In this document: positions 9,176-20,193 of the stretch, piece after piece | Numbering within the stretch: position 1 is the stretch's first letter | How the letters are laid out: each line of letters opens with the position of its first letter | Assembly: GCA_027366525.1 (NCBI GenBank) | Contig: DAHXKG010000004.1 | Coordinates: 169,617-233,616, forward strand | Reading direction: 5' to 3' | From: a candidate division FCPU426 bacterium | GTDB lineage: Bacteria; Oederibacteriota; Muellerivitia; Muellerivitales; DAHXKG01 | Length of the DNA stretch: 64,000 bases | The notes under the pieces: model-generated | Database searches by the model: none | Told to the model about the DNA's origin: nothing | Seen by the model: the letters and a program-made list of their open reading frames with translations, nothing else | Position numbers and translations under genes: made by a program

Positions 9176-10049
9176 AAAAAAATCAAGGCCGGTTCAATCT
9201 GCTAGACTTCCGTTTCATTCGCTGGATCAGTTAACGAGAAAGAAAAAAAACTCTCGATTAAAGATTGGGTTAGCATTATCCGGGGGTGTATGCTATGGCG
9301 TGTCGCAAATTGGGGTATTGAAGGTTCTGGAAAAAGCGCATATTGCGATTGATTGTTTAGCGGGAACAAGCGCCGGTGCCATTATTGCGGCCGCTTATGC
9401 ATCGGGGTTAACGTGCGACCAAATTGAGCATCTGGGCATTCAAACCAAGTGGAAGGATTTTTTTTCTTTCCATCCATCGCGCATGGGATTGGTTTCTTCA
9501 GTAGCCATTGAAGATTATATTCGTAAATATTTAAAAGTTGAAAAATTTAAGGACTTAAAAAAACCGTTAGCGGTCGTGGCGACGGATATTTGTTCAGGCA
9601 ATGAGGTTATTTTTACTCATGGTTCATTAGCTAAAGCTGTTCGAGCCTCTTGCTCGATTCCGGGCATTTATGCACCGGTTGATTATGCGCATCATCAATT
9701 GGTCGATGGCGGCATGAGCGAGAATGTTCCCGTGCGTGCGCTAAAAGCTTTAGGAGCCGATATGATTATTGCCGTGAATGTATTAGGCAAGCGACCGGTG
9801 TTTGAACTCGCGTCTAATGTATTTCAAGTATTAACGCGGGTATGGTATTTTTTTGTTGAACAACAAGAAACTTGGAAAAAAAACTCGGATATTCAAATTG
9901 AAATGAATTTGAATCACTATGATTTATTTGACTTTTCTGCGGCCAAGGAAATGATTAGCCTGGGGGAATTGGAAACGCAAAAGTGCATGCATGAAATACA
10001 AAAAAAAATTTATCACAAATTTTATTTTCAGCCAGAAATTTATTGGTAA
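9168..10049 (+). CDS. Patatin-like phospholipase
   Basis: The 293-residue protein is a patatin-fold lipid hydrolase. It has the oxyanion-type glycine segment LSGGVCYGV, the nucleophile GTSAG near residue 53, and the catalytic aspartate in VDGGMSENVP. No signal peptide is visible, so it probably acts at the cytoplasmic face of the membrane. I prefer the ATG at 9168, which overlaps the hydratase stop; an earlier in-frame ATG at 9141 would overlap by 35 bases. Co-transcription with the ligase suggests release and activation of membrane fatty acids. Confidence 0.85.
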   Translation: MNKKKSRPVQSARLPFHSLDQLTRKKKNSRLKIGLALSGGVCYGVSQIGVLKVLEKAHIAIDCLAGTSAGAIIAAAYASGLTCDQIEHLGIQTKWKDFFSFHPSRMGLVSSVAIEDYIRKYLKVEKFKDLKKPLAVVATDICSGNEVIFTHGSLAKAVRASCSIPGIYAPVDYAHHQLVDGGMSENVPVRALKALGADMIIAVNVLGKRPVFELASNVFQVLTRVWYFFVEQQETWKKNSDIQIEMNLNHYDLFDFSAAKEMISLGELETQKCMHEIQKKIYHKFYFQPEIYW

Positions 10050-10537
10050 TTTGTTTCGTATTTTTTTGAAAAAATAAAAACAATCAATTAAATCACTGAT
10101 CTCGTTTTTTTTATGATGTGGGTTATGTTGTATTTATTTTAAACTAATTTAATGATATAGTTATTGTAGATAAAAAATTCAAACGATGAAAATTTTTATC
10201 GAACGATTTAAAAAAACTTGAGGTTCATAAAAATCAGCAATATTTTCAAATCGAATGAAAACGATTTCCGTTTGCTAGGGTTGTTTTTCAAGTTAAGCCA
10301 TGCAAGGCTAAATTCCAGTTTGAAGATACATGTGAGTGCGGTTTGACGGGAAATTTTTTTTAGAGTGATTGAACGTGAAAGAGAATACAACACAATTTTA
10401 AATCAGGGCCCTGAAATTGGATTTTCAGTTGGTGAGAATTTTTAAAAACTTACTTAAAAGATAGGGCCCATGAAAAGCGGGTTAATGCATAATGATGGCA
10501 AGCATCCAAATAGGAATGGAATGGTTATGAAGAACTA
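10050..10537. other. Intergenic, possible regulatory region of the GH5 gene
   Basis: This is AT-rich, with no coding frame or RNA gene I recognise. It carries two copies of AGGGCCC (10405-10411 and 10463-10469), each followed within a base or so by TGAAA, 58 bases apart. They could be regulator sites for the glycosidase gene, but this is weak. Confidence 0.35.
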
Positions 10538-13291
10538 ATGGATACTCAGGATATGAATTTCTTATCTAAAACACGGAAGCTACTTTATCAATTTTGGATT
10601 AGAGGAGTGTCCCAATTCCCGTATCAAAAAATTTTGATGATTTTGGGGTTGAGTTGGCTTGGCATGATTGGAATCGGGCAAGCGACACCTCTCCAGCTGC
10701 ATGTGGATGGAAATGCTTTAGTATCAAGTGCGGGATGTACTGTTCGGCTTAAGGGCGTCGATATTGATAGCATGGAGTGGTATGATAATAATGGGGATCC
10801 GGGTGAGGGGCCTCCTAATGGATCGGGTGGGACCATTATTGGTTCGGTCCAAGAAGCCGTAACGGCTTGGCATGTGAGTATTATTCGTCTACCACTGAAT
10901 CAAGATTATTGGTTTGGATGCGGCGGAGCGGGTGCGGTAACTTATCAAGACACCGTGGCTAATATTGTCAATTATTGCTCAACGAATAATGTCTATGTGA
11001 TTCTCGATTTGCATTGGTCCGGAACCTATGCGGGGCTTGCTACGGCAGGTGCAACCACGTACACCTCACCTTGTTCAGGGGCAGGATGGGGTACGGCAAC
11101 TGGCCAACAATTGATGGCGGATGGAAATGCGGTTACTTTTTGGAGTTCCGTGGCGGCCACCTATGCCAACAATCCGGCTGTTTTTTTTGATTTATATAAT
11201 GAGCCTGAAGTGATTCCTTGGTCTGTATGGCAAGAGGGTGGGCTCACCGGGGGGACACCGGCATGGACTCCAGGAATGCAAGGCCTTCTCAATGCCATCC
11301 GATCGGCTGGGGCAACCAATATTTGTTTAGCTGGCGGTGTTTCTTGGTGTGCCGATTTACAACAGGTTTGTAATTATCCGTTGACCAATGTCGGTGCAGG
11401 TATTGTTTTTTCGACTCATTTATATGGGAACAATGATGGCGACTCGGCTGTCAGTTGGAATAATGATATAGGTTCAGCTGCGTCCTGTGGACCTATTTTT
11501 GTAGGAGAGTTTGGTCCGTACTACAATGCCTGTGGTCAGGATAATAGCACCTATGATACAAATATGTTTAACTGGATTAATACAACAACAGGCATCGTGG
11601 GAGGAACCGCATGGTCGATGACAGATAATTCCTGTCCTAATCTTTTGACGAGTTATAGTAATTTTGCTCCCACGACATATGGAATGGCTGTTTCAACGTG
11701 GCTTGCAACGCCTTACCCAACGTGCGGTGCTGGATCTCCAGCTCCGACGTCAACATCGACATCAACGATGACTTTTACTCCAACGGCTACACCTAGTTTA
11801 ACCATGACTCCCACGTTTACCCATACCTCGACTCCAACATTTACTTTTACAAGCACACCTACAAATACGTTAACCAACACGCCGACTGCCACACCGACGG
11901 GTACGTTTACAAATACGACAACGCCAACATCGACTGCCACGCCAACGGATACATTTACGCATACAACAACGCCAACGCCGACGTTCACGCCGACAAATAC
12001 ATTGACCAATACGGTGACGTCAACACCGACTTATACTCCAATCAATACAGCCACCCATACGCCCACAGGGACTCCAACTAGTACTCCCATTTATACACTC
12101 ACTAACACGCCCACGGCGACGCCAACGGGCACGTTTACGAGTACCGGAACGTCAACGCCCACGGGGACTCCAACTAGTACTCCCATCTATACACTCACTA
12201 ACACGCCCACGGCGACGCCAACGGGCACGTTTACGAATACCGGAACGTCAACGCCCACAGGGACTCCAACTAGTACTCCCATCTATACACTCACTAATAC
12301 GCCGACGGCCACACCAACGGGCACGTTTACGAGCACCGGAACGTCAACGCCCACAGGGACTCCAACCAATACGCCCATCGATACACTCACTAATACGCCG
12401 ACGGCCACACCAACGGGCACGTTTACGAGCACCGGAACGTCAACGCCCACAGAGACTCCAACCAATACGCCCATCGATACACTCACTAACACCCCCACGG
12501 CCACGCCAACGGATACATCGACAACTACTCCGATAAACACAATAACACCTACCTTGACAGAGACGCCTACATTGACTCCAACGCTAACCGCTACGGCGAC
12601 TGCCGGAGTTGTTTTAAGTCAAACCGTCTTAACGTCAAATCCGGTTATTGGAGGAAGCGAAACCTATACCTTGAATGTGGAAATCACCGCGGGCTCAATT
12701 CAACAAGTTCAAATTATGGATACGATACCGGCCCAAACGGGTTCTATTCAACTGGCTCAAGATGCTTTGTCAAGTACGGGGACAATTCAGGGATCACAAA
12801 TTCAATGGAACTTTTCAAATTTAAATGCGGGAACGTATCAGATCAGTTTTACAGTTCAGGTGGGTTCTCAAGTAACGCCAGGCAGCAGTTTAGTTAATAA
12901 TGCGAGTATTACCTATTCTGGGAACCCGACTGGTTTGTCATCGTCGGTGACTGTGATTGCAATTAACACGACGCCAACGGCCACTCCCACCCTTGCAGCT
13001 TCCGCGGAGTTCATTTCTGTTTCTTATCCTAATCCCGTGGGGTTGAATCAGAGAGTCCATATTCAAGTGAATATTTCAGAGCCTTCAATCGTCACATATC
13101 GTGTTTTTACAACAGCATTTCGAGAAATTTTTTCTTTTGAAAAAATGATCAATTCAAGTAGCGTGATTGACTGGAACCTGCGTGATGAGTCGGGGCAACC
13201 CGTTGCCAATGGGTTATACTATATACGTGTGACGGTTCAAAATAGTCAACAAGTGATTCAAAAAATTGAAAAAATTATCGTCATAAATTAA
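10538..13291 (+). CDS. Secreted GH5-like glycosidase with Thr/Pro repeat linker and C-terminal sorting-type domain
   Basis: The 917-residue protein has an N-terminal signal-anchor-like stretch ([17 protein letters not shown], cleavage near GQA). A glycoside hydrolase family 5-like domain spans roughly residues 50-390: acid/base Glu222 in LYNEPE, nucleophile Glu324 in VGEFGPYY, and VILDLHWSG. Thr/Pro-rich sequence (about 400-695) includes five 32-residue tandem repeats. A DUF11-like beta domain and a FlgD/T9SS-type C-terminal domain (YPNPVGLNQ, then [10 protein letters not shown]) complete it. It is probably an exported beta-glucanase or cellulase; the substrate is inferred only. The start is uncertain: ATGs at 10538 and 10553 both lack a strong ribosome site. 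Confidence 0.8.
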   Translation: MDTQDMNFLSKTRKLLYQFWIRGVSQFPYQKILMILGLSWLGMIGIGQATPLQLHVDGNALVSSAGCTVRLKGVDIDSMEWYDNNGDPGEGPPNGSGGTIIGSVQEAVTAWHVSIIRLPLNQDYWFGCGGAGAVTYQDTVANIVNYCSTNNVYVILDLHWSGTYAGLATAGATTYTSPCSGAGWGTATGQQLMADGNAVTFWSSVAATYANNPAVFFDLYNEPEVIPWSVWQEGGLTGGTPAWTPGMQGLLNAIRSAGATNICLAGGVSWCADLQQVCNYPLTNVGAGIVFSTHLYGNNDGDSAVSWNNDIGSAASCGPIFVGEFGPYYNACGQDNSTYDTNMFNWINTTTGIVGGTAWSMTDNSCPNLLTSYSNFAPTTYGMAVSTWLATPYPTCGAGSPAPTSTSTSTMTFTPTATPSLTMTPTFTHTSTPTFTFTSTPTNTLTNTPTATPTGTFTNTTTPTSTATPTDTFTHTTTPTPTFTPTNTLTNTVTSTPTYTPINTATHTPTGTPTSTPIYTLTNTPTATPTGTFTSTGTSTPTGTPTSTPIYTLTNTPTATPTGTFTNTGTSTPTGTPTSTPIYTLTNTPTATPTGTFTSTGTSTPTGTPTNTPIDTLTNTPTATPTGTFTSTGTSTPTETPTNTPIDTLTNTPTATPTDTSTTTPINTITPTLTETPTLTPTLTATATAGVVLSQTVLTSNPVIGGSETYTLNVEITAGSIQQVQIMDTIPAQTGSIQLAQDALSSTGTIQGSQIQWNFSNLNAGTYQISFTVQVGSQVTPGSSLVNNASITYSGNPTGLSSSVTVIAINTTPTATPTLAASAEFISVSYPNPVGLNQRVHIQVNISEPSIVTYRVFTTAFREIFSFEKMINSSSVIDWNLRDESGQPVANGLYYIRVTVQNSQQVIQKIEKIIVIN
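12068..12547 (+). repeat. Five 96-bp tandem repeats in the GH5 linker
   Basis: In-frame units start at 12068, 12164, 12260, 12356 and 12452. Each encodes about 32 residues beginning [20 protein letters not shown]; the fifth begins ETPTNTPID and diverges after about 22 residues. The near-identity of the first four suggests recent unequal recombination, so linker length may vary between strains. Confidence 0.85.
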
Positions 13292-13471
13292 TCCTTTTTG
13301 AAAAATGCTTTAAAAATAAAGTAAAAAGCAATTTCAAAAAAGAAAAGGGTTGAAGCGAATTTTCACGCGAATTCATTGGAATTTCAGTATACTACCTTTG
13401 CTATAGTGTTAACGCAGTGACGGGAATGAACAAACAGAAGGAATAAACATCTTGAAAATAAGGAGTTGTTT

Positions 13472-13744
13472 ATGACAAATGATGAACTCGTATTGAAAAT
13501 TACCGAAATTACCGGCATTAAAAAAGGGGAAGTTGAAAAAGTTTTGGAAAATATGATCAATATTGTTGTGGACACGATGAAAAAGAATGAAAAAGTAAAT
13601 ATTACCGGCTTTGGTGTTTTTAAAATTAAAGAAAAAAAAGAACGAATAGCTCGAAATCCGAAGACCGGCGCGACTGTGCAAGTCCCCGCAAAACGAGTTC
13701 CCAAATTTTTACCATCCAAAAATTTAAAAGGCATTATTAATTAA
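13472..13744 (+). CDS. hup: HU/IHF-family DNA-binding protein
   Basis: A 90-residue nucleoid protein that bends DNA as a dimer. The family hallmark RNPKTG lies on the DNA-binding arm, preceded by the conserved GFGVFKI. I chose the ATG at 13472, which has AAGGAG eight bases upstream; the TTG six bases earlier is less likely. It is probably monocistronic. HU and IHF subunits cannot be separated reliably here. Confidence 0.92.
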   Translation: MTNDELVLKITEITGIKKGEVEKVLENMINIVVDTMKKNEKVNITGFGVFKIKEKKERIARNPKTGATVQVPAKRVPKFLPSKNLKGIIN

Positions 13745-13940
13745 TGCTTTGCAAGTTTTAACTTTGGAATAAAAATTCAATTGAAGTGTAACGAGTCGTC
13801 CCCGATAACGTTTTGACGTTGGATCATGGCCGATCGCCTGAAGCTCGGGGCGATCCCAAGGTGTTGCGGGTGACGACGATGATTTAAAGTTAAACGCTTG
13901 CGCCTGCCTTTCATTCTCAATTAAAAAAATGAAAAACCCC
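13745..13940. other. Intergenic between HU and groESL promoter, GC-rich patch with a hairpin
   Basis: A GC-richer stretch (about 13785-13885) contains the inverted repeat GATCGCC (13832-13838) and GGCGATC (13849-13855) with a 10-base loop. No poly-T tract follows, so it is not a normal terminator. Function unknown. Confidence 0.3.
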
Positions 13941-13969
13941 TTGACGATTAATGAGCTTATTCCTATGAT
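13941..13969 (+). promoter_or_regulatory. groESL sigma70-type promoter
   Basis: TTGACG (13941-13946) and TATGAT (13964-13969) are separated by exactly 17 bases, each one mismatch from consensus. The predicted transcription start falls just before the CIRCE element, so a bound repressor would block initiation. Confidence 0.8.
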
Positions 13970-13981
13970 TATTCAAAAAAA

Positions 13982-14008
13982 TTAGCACTCTAGGGTCTAG
14001 TGTGCTAA
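13982..14008 (+). promoter_or_regulatory. CIRCE operator (HrcA binding site)
   Basis: TTAGCACTC, nine bases, then GTGTGCTAA. This matches the CIRCE consensus inverted repeat (TTAGCACTC-N9-GAGTGCTAA) with a single mismatch in the right arm. It predicts HrcA-repressed heat-shock control of groES-groEL. hrcA is not in the window. Confidence 0.93.
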
Positions 14009-14088
14009 TTTTACAACCAAGTCAATGAAGTGATTGAGTCAGTCAGATTTCAAATTAAATTTATAACTAGCGTAGAGGAGGTAGTTCA

Positions 14089-14379
14089 ATGAAGATTCGC
14101 CCGTTGCATGACCGTATTATTGTTGAGCGGTTAGAAGAAGAGGAAAAAACCAAAAGTGGGATTGTCATTCCGGATACCGCAAAGGAAAAGCCCCAAAAAG
14201 GTAAAGTGATGTCGGTCGGAGATGGTAAAGTGAATGAAAAAGGTGAAAAAATTAAAATGGAAGTAAAATCCGGCGATTTGATTTTGTTTGAAAAATATGC
14301 AGGTAATGAAATCAAAGTCGATGGCAAAGAATTACTTATTATGAAGGAAGAGGATGTTTTGGGCGTAATTGAAAATTAA
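14089..14379 (+). CDS. groES: Co-chaperonin GroES
   Basis: This is the 96-residue 10-kDa co-chaperonin that caps GroEL. It shows [12 protein letters not shown] at the N-terminus, the mobile-loop region [17 protein letters not shown], and the C-terminal [25 protein letters not shown] strong GAGGAGGT ribosome site precedes it. It is first in a two-gene operon with groEL, controlled by the CIRCE element. Confidence 0.97.
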   Translation: MKIRPLHDRIIVERLEEEEKTKSGIVIPDTAKEKPQKGKVMSVGDGKVNEKGEKIKMEVKSGDLILFEKYAGNEIKVDGKELLIMKEEDVLGVIEN

Positions 14380-14416
14380 GGGTAAAAGTAACAAATTATC
14401 TTAAATCAAATATTAA

Positions 14417-16075
<1,659 letters not shown>

Positions 16076-16094
16076 TCTGTGCCAATGTCGACCA

Positions 16095-16131
16095 AGCCCT
16101 CGCAGAGTTATTCTGCGAGGGCTTTTTATTT
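16095..16131 (+). terminator. Intrinsic terminator of groESL
   Basis: A perfect 12-bp stem (AGCCCTCGCAGA, loop GTTAT, TCTGCGAGGGCT, 16095-16123) is followed by a T-rich run. It lies about 20 bases after the groEL stop. Confidence 0.93.
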
Positions 16132-16154
16132 TAGGGCCAATTTTTAAGAATCCA

Positions 16155-16183
16155 TTGACATGATTTGGGATCGTGCTTATGAT
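16155..16183 (+). promoter_or_regulatory. Predicted promoter of fmdB-like gene
   Basis: TTGACA (16155-16160), 17-base spacer, TATGAT (16178-16183): near-consensus sigma70 boxes about 75 bases upstream of the ATG at 16256. Confidence 0.7.
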
Positions 16184-16255
16184 GATTAGTAATTCAACAA
16201 GGTGGTTTGTGGGAGCGCTGAATAGTTTTGGAAGTTTAGGAAGAGGAGATAAGTT

Positions 16256-16546
16256 ATGCCTACCTATGAATATCAATGTGAGAAATGTGGTTCATTTGAA
16301 CAATGGCAATCGATTAAAGATGCTGCATTACAAACATGCCCTACCTGTGGATCGCCAGTGAAACGATTGGTTTCGGCCAATGTTGGATTTATTTTAAAGG
16401 GATCCGGTTTTTATCAAAACGATTATAAAAATAAAAATAACACCAATTTAAAAGAAAAAACTTCAACTCCTGCAGTTCCAACTGAAACCCATTCGTCGTG
16501 TGCATGCGGAACCAATGCCTGTCAGTCAGCACCGAGCAATAATTAA
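16256..16546 (+). CDS. FmdB-family zinc-ribbon protein
   Basis: The 96-residue protein begins MPTYEYQCEKCG and carries two zinc-ribbon knuckles (CEKC and CPTC), the hallmark of the FmdB family of putative regulators. The GSGFY motif after the ribbon is typical. The C-terminal tail is low complexity with extra cysteines (SSCACGTNAC). A GAGGAG ribosome site lies upstream. The biochemical role of the family is not settled. Confidence 0.85.
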   Translation: MPTYEYQCEKCGSFEQWQSIKDAALQTCPTCGSPVKRLVSANVGFILKGSGFYQNDYKNKNNTNLKEKTSTPAVPTETHSSCACGTNACQSAPSNN

Positions 16547-16575
16547 GGACGTCAAGATTTATAACGGAGTTTCCT

Positions 16576-16749
16576 ATGGCCATGTTGGGTATTGTTGTAG
16601 GTTATATTTTTTTTAATTTAGGATTTTGGAAATCAGATTCAGCCCCGAAACCGCAGGATGTATTTTGGGCCCTGCTGATGATGGCGGGAACGGTTCTGAT
16701 GTTCGCTTCTGTTTTGAAGTGGGCAATTCCAAGTTTTTTCCACCCATGA
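16576..16749 (+). CDS. Small membrane protein (57 aa), coupled to the next gene
   Basis: ATG at 16576 preceded by ACGGAG. The product starts MAMLGIVVGYIFFNLGFW and has a second hydrophobic helix (FWALLMMAGTVLMFASVL), so two membrane segments are predicted. Its TGA stop overlaps the ATG of the next membrane protein (ATGA at 16746-16749), which supports real translation. No family recognised. Confidence 0.6.
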   Translation: MAMLGIVVGYIFFNLGFWKSDSAPKPQDVFWALLMMAGTVLMFASVLKWAIPSFFHP

Positions 16750-17132
16750 ATGAATTAATTTCGTCGAATGAAATGCGAGCTATTGTTTTACTCTTGGCTG
16801 GCCTAGTTAGTTTAGCAAGTCTAGGTGCTTCCGCTTACCTATTTCAAAAGCAAACGGATCCCTTTCAAAAAAAGATAGTGGCATTTTCTGGATTTTTAGG
16901 AATATTGGCCGGACCGCTGGTATGGGTTTTATGGAAAGTTTATAATGCCCTTGAAAACTATTATGGGCTGGATTCACTGAAGGCCTTAGGCTTCAATCTG
17001 ATTGTTTTTATAGCAGCTGGTATCATGGGCGCTTTTTGCTTTGTAAAAGTGCCTTTTTGGATGGCTTCCTTAGGAAAAGGCCATAATAAAAAACGCATCC
17101 TGAAGCATAAAAATAACCAAAAATTTTCTTGA
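16746..17132 (+). CDS. Hypothetical membrane protein (128 aa)
   Basis: The ATG at 16746 overlaps the stop of the preceding small gene, giving 128 residues; a longer frame from 16626 would run through that gene out of phase and is unlikely. Three hydrophobic segments are visible (IVLLLAGLVSLASLGASAYLF, IVAFSGFLGILAGPLVWVLW, FNLIVFIAAGIMGAFCFV), followed by a lysine-rich cytoplasmic tail. With its neighbour it could be a two-subunit membrane complex. Function unknown. Confidence 0.65.
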   Translation: MNELISSNEMRAIVLLLAGLVSLASLGASAYLFQKQTDPFQKKIVAFSGFLGILAGPLVWVLWKVYNALENYYGLDSLKALGFNLIVFIAAGIMGAFCFVKVPFWMASLGKGHNKKRILKHKNNQKFS

Positions 17133-17204
17133 TCGTGACTAGTTTTTTCATCCAAAAAATCCTACAATTTTTTAAAAAATTCTAGAGTACAACTGAATCA
17201 ATTT

Positions 17205-18095
17205 ATGAAAAATGAACCTTTGGTTTCTGTTCAGCAGTTATTATCTGAAGTCCATCGATTAGAAATTGCTACTCGTGGAACTGTGGATACACTTTTATTA
17301 GGCGCCTACCGGAGTGGATTTAAAGGCAATGGATTGGAATTTCACCAGGTTCGCGAATATACGCCGGAGGATGATTATCGCTCAATTGATTGGAATGTTA
17401 CCGCACGTTTAAATTCACCCTATATTAAAACTTTTGTCGAAGAACGAGAGTTGCATCTGATTTTTGCAGTGGATTTTTCTGCTTCAATGAATCCCAAAGG
17501 CATTCGTTCTTTTAAAAAAGAAACCGTTTTGAAATTTTGTGCAACCTTAGCCTTGACGGCTATTCAACAGCAAGATCAAGTGGGACTATTGATATTTACG
17601 GATCAAGTCGAACGGTTTCTTCCTCCGAATCGTGGTAAAGCGGCGGCCTTCCGCCTATTAAAAGAATTGTTAACCTTTCAACCAAAAGGACTTCGTACTC
17701 GGTATGAGCCTGCTTTAAATTATCTCGCTCGTGGGCTGAAACGGCGAAGTGTGCTTTTCTGGTTGTCGGATTTTACCGAACCCATCCCGATGAACTTAGC
17801 AAGCATGCTGGGTAAAAGGCATGATGTCATTGCCATTAGTATTCATGATCCCTTAGAAGAAATCACAACCCTTCCCAGTCGTATTACCGTTCAAGATCCG
17901 GAAACCGGACGCGTGGGCTATATTTCCAAAAGTAATTTAAGGTTGTTACGTGAAGCCATTGCAACACGAGAATTACAATTAAAGCAGTTAACGCAAAAAG
18001 GCATCGATCGAATGGATTTAATCGCGGGCGAAAATTTAGATCCCATCGTTAGACGATTTTTTCAAAACCGCATCGAAAAAAGGGATCGACGATAA
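17205..18095 (+). CDS. DUF58 domain protein (Bat operon)
   Basis: The 296-residue protein has the DUF58 core (GNGLEFHQVREYTPEDDYRSIDWN) and a von Willebrand-type MIDAS-like motif DFSASMN near residue 90. DUF58 proteins are regularly encoded with MoxR ATPases and Bat proteins and are thought to be chaperoned by MoxR. The stop overlaps the start of batA (TAATG). No signal peptide. It is the first gene of a six-gene Bat cluster in which MoxR comes last. Confidence 0.9.
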   Translation: MKNEPLVSVQQLLSEVHRLEIATRGTVDTLLLGAYRSGFKGNGLEFHQVREYTPEDDYRSIDWNVTARLNSPYIKTFVEERELHLIFAVDFSASMNPKGIRSFKKETVLKFCATLALTAIQQQDQVGLLIFTDQVERFLPPNRGKAAAFRLLKELLTFQPKGLRTRYEPALNYLARGLKRRSVLFWLSDFTEPIPMNLASMLGKRHDVIAISIHDPLEEITTLPSRITVQDPETGRVGYISKSNLRLLREAIATRELQLKQLTQKGIDRMDLIAGENLDPIVRRFFQNRIEKRDRR

Positions 18096-19150
18096 TGATT
18101 TCACACATCCATTTTCAACATCCGCTGTGGCTGCAGGCTCTTTGGACCCTTCCGGCGATCGCTTTGTTGATTTATGGAAGTCGACGCTTTAAAAGATCAA
18201 CCTACCTGTTAGGGAATACGCAACTGGTTCAAAATACGCCAGGCATTCTGAAGGTGAATTGGATTCCGTGGATTTTTCGGATGCTGATTCTTGCTTTGTG
18301 TTTCGTGGCGGCCGCAGGGCCAGAATGGGGGACCAAAAAAGTTCAACAAAAAAAACAGGTTGCCGATTTATTTATTGCGCTGGATACCTCTTCATCTATG
18401 TTATCGATGGATTTAAAACCCAATCGCATTACCGCCGCTAAAAATTTATTATCAAGATTTTTAAATCGACTTCATGGAGTTCGTGTGGGACTTTGTGTAT
18501 TTGCGGCCCTGAGTTTTACTCAGTGCCCTTTAACAACGGATTTAAAGGTGGTTCAAGCGCTTTTAAAACATGTCAGTATTTTTTCAGTTCGAATTGATGG
18601 CACGGCCATTGGGGATGCACTTGTTTCATGTTTAGAACGATTGCAATCGGGTAGCCAGGTGCCGTTGGGAAAAAATCCGGTCAAGTTTCATCAACCTCCT
18701 TTAAGCCGAGCCATCCTTCTATTAACGGATGGCGGTAATAATTGTGGATCAGTAAGTCCCATAACGGCAGCCCTTATTGCTGCTCGTGAAGGCATTCCCA
18801 TTTATACCGTAGGCATTGGAAGTGTGAAGGGCGCTCCGGAACCGGTTCTTTTGCCAGATGGCCAATTGACATATGTTTTGGATCAACAGGGACATGTGAT
18901 TCGCACGCATGTCGCGATTCATTTGCTTAAACAAATTGCAAAAATTTCAGGTGGAAAATTCTTTTTGGCTTCAAATAATCATGTTCTCCGGCATATTTTA
19001 AATCAGATTTCTAAATTGAATCGTGGACATATTGTCAAGGTTACTCGTTGGAAATATCGAGATTTATCCCATGATGTTTTAAAAATCGCTTTTGCTTTAT
19101 TGGTGGTTGATCTTTTGATGGAAGCAACTGTATTTCGAACATTGCCTTAA
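18095..19150 (+). CDS. batA: BatA-like von Willebrand factor A membrane protein
   Basis: 351 residues with two N-terminal hydrophobic helices (LWLQALWTLPAIALLIYG-like, and IFRMLILALCFVAAAGPEW). A VWA domain carries the MIDAS DTSSSM and the conserved LTDGGNN, and a C-terminal membrane helix follows (VLKIAFALLVVDLLMEA). Bat proteins are cell-envelope components linked to stress and aerotolerance in Bacteroides. It is paired with batB downstream. Confidence 0.88.
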   Translation: MISHIHFQHPLWLQALWTLPAIALLIYGSRRFKRSTYLLGNTQLVQNTPGILKVNWIPWIFRMLILALCFVAAAGPEWGTKKVQQKKQVADLFIALDTSSSMLSMDLKPNRITAAKNLLSRFLNRLHGVRVGLCVFAALSFTQCPLTTDLKVVQALLKHVSIFSVRIDGTAIGDALVSCLERLQSGSQVPLGKNPVKFHQPPLSRAILLLTDGGNNCGSVSPITAALIAAREGIPIYTVGIGSVKGAPEPVLLPDGQLTYVLDQQGHVIRTHVAIHLLKQIAKISGGKFFLASNNHVLRHILNQISKLNRGHIVKVTRWKYRDLSHDVLKIAFALLVVDLLMEATVFRTLP

Positions 19151-19171
19151 AAACCAAGGAGTCGATAATTC

Positions 19172-20155
19172 ATGCATTTTCAATGGTTCAATGAATTCTG
19201 GATTGGGGGGGTAATCGCGTTAACTGTGGGTCTATTGGGCATGCTCTGGAGAGATCATAGAGATATGAATAATCTCGGGAAAAACCATTTTGACTTTAAT
19301 GTTTCAAGGGTATTCATACGAAGAGTTGTTCGAAATGGTTTTGTTTTTTTAGCCTTAGTGTTTATGGTTCTAGGGGTCATGGGTTTGGAGGGCAAGCCGG
19401 AGGCTCAGCAATTATTTTCTCGAGGGATCGATGTAATGATGGTCTTAGATGTTTCCAAAAGTATGTTAACGCAGGATGTGAAGCCGAACCGTCTTGAAGC
19501 AGCTAAAAAAACTTTAATGACGTGGCTTTCGAACGTCATCGGTGATCGAGTTGGGTTAGTGATTTTTTCGGGAGCGGCCCTTACGCAAGTTCCGTTGACG
19601 CTGGATTTGAATGTCGTCAAACTTGTTTTGAGTCGTGCAGCTCCAGATGAAATTGACCGCGGAGGAACGGATATTGGGGATGGAATTCGCATGGCGTTAA
19701 GTGATTTTCAATCCAGTAATCCCAAACGTGGGAAAGCCATTATTTTGGTTTCTGATGGTGGACGAACTCCGGGGACATCCAGTGTTCAAGCCGCGGTTCG
19801 TCAGGCGGTACAGGATCATGTATCGATTTTAACGGTTGGTGTGGGAACGCAGTATGGAGGTCCTATTCCAGATGGATATTCATTTTGGGGCCATCCGCGC
19901 TATATGAAAAATCCCAATGGAACGATTCATATTAGCCGGCTACATCCAAGACTATTAGAAAAAATTGCCAAGGATTCCAAAGGTATTAGTGTGTTTGAAA
20001 GCCAGGCGGACGCTTTCAACCGTGTGGATCATGCTTTGGATAGACTGCCCCAGACATTGTGGAAACAAAAAAGTTCAATGGAAGTTAGAAAAAATCTTTC
20101 ACCTCAAATGGCAATGTGGAGCGCCGGATGTTTGGTGATGGCTTCGATTTTGTAG
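19172..20155 (+). CDS. batB: BatB-like von Willebrand factor A membrane protein
   Basis: 327 residues and a paralogue of the preceding gene. It has two N-terminal membrane helices, MIDAS motif DVSKSM followed by LTQDVKPNRLEAAK, then GGTDIGDGIRMAL and LVSDGG. The C-terminal helix is short (MAMWSAGCLVMASIL). It lies in one operon with batA and the TPR gene batC and probably assembles with them at the inner membrane. Confidence 0.88.
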   Translation: MHFQWFNEFWIGGVIALTVGLLGMLWRDHRDMNNLGKNHFDFNVSRVFIRRVVRNGFVFLALVFMVLGVMGLEGKPEAQQLFSRGIDVMMVLDVSKSMLTQDVKPNRLEAAKKTLMTWLSNVIGDRVGLVIFSGAALTQVPLTLDLNVVKLVLSRAAPDEIDRGGTDIGDGIRMALSDFQSSNPKRGKAIILVSDGGRTPGTSSVQAAVRQAVQDHVSILTVGVGTQYGGPIPDGYSFWGHPRYMKNPNGTIHISRLHPRLLEKIAKDSKGISVFESQADAFNRVDHALDRLPQTLWKQKSSMEVRKNLSPQMAMWSAGCLVMASIL

Positions 20156-20193
20156 GGGTGAAATTAAGTTTAAAAATGAAAGAAGGGTGTCGG

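Noticed and set aside
11713-12540. Minus-strand Val/Gly-rich frames opposite the GH5 linker
   Set aside because: They are mirror frames of the Thr/Pro repeats (ACN/CCN codons read backward); the same applies to 31641-32729.
12068-12547. Possible CRISPR array
   Set aside because: Units are adjacent without unique spacers, are in frame and encode a Thr/Pro linker.
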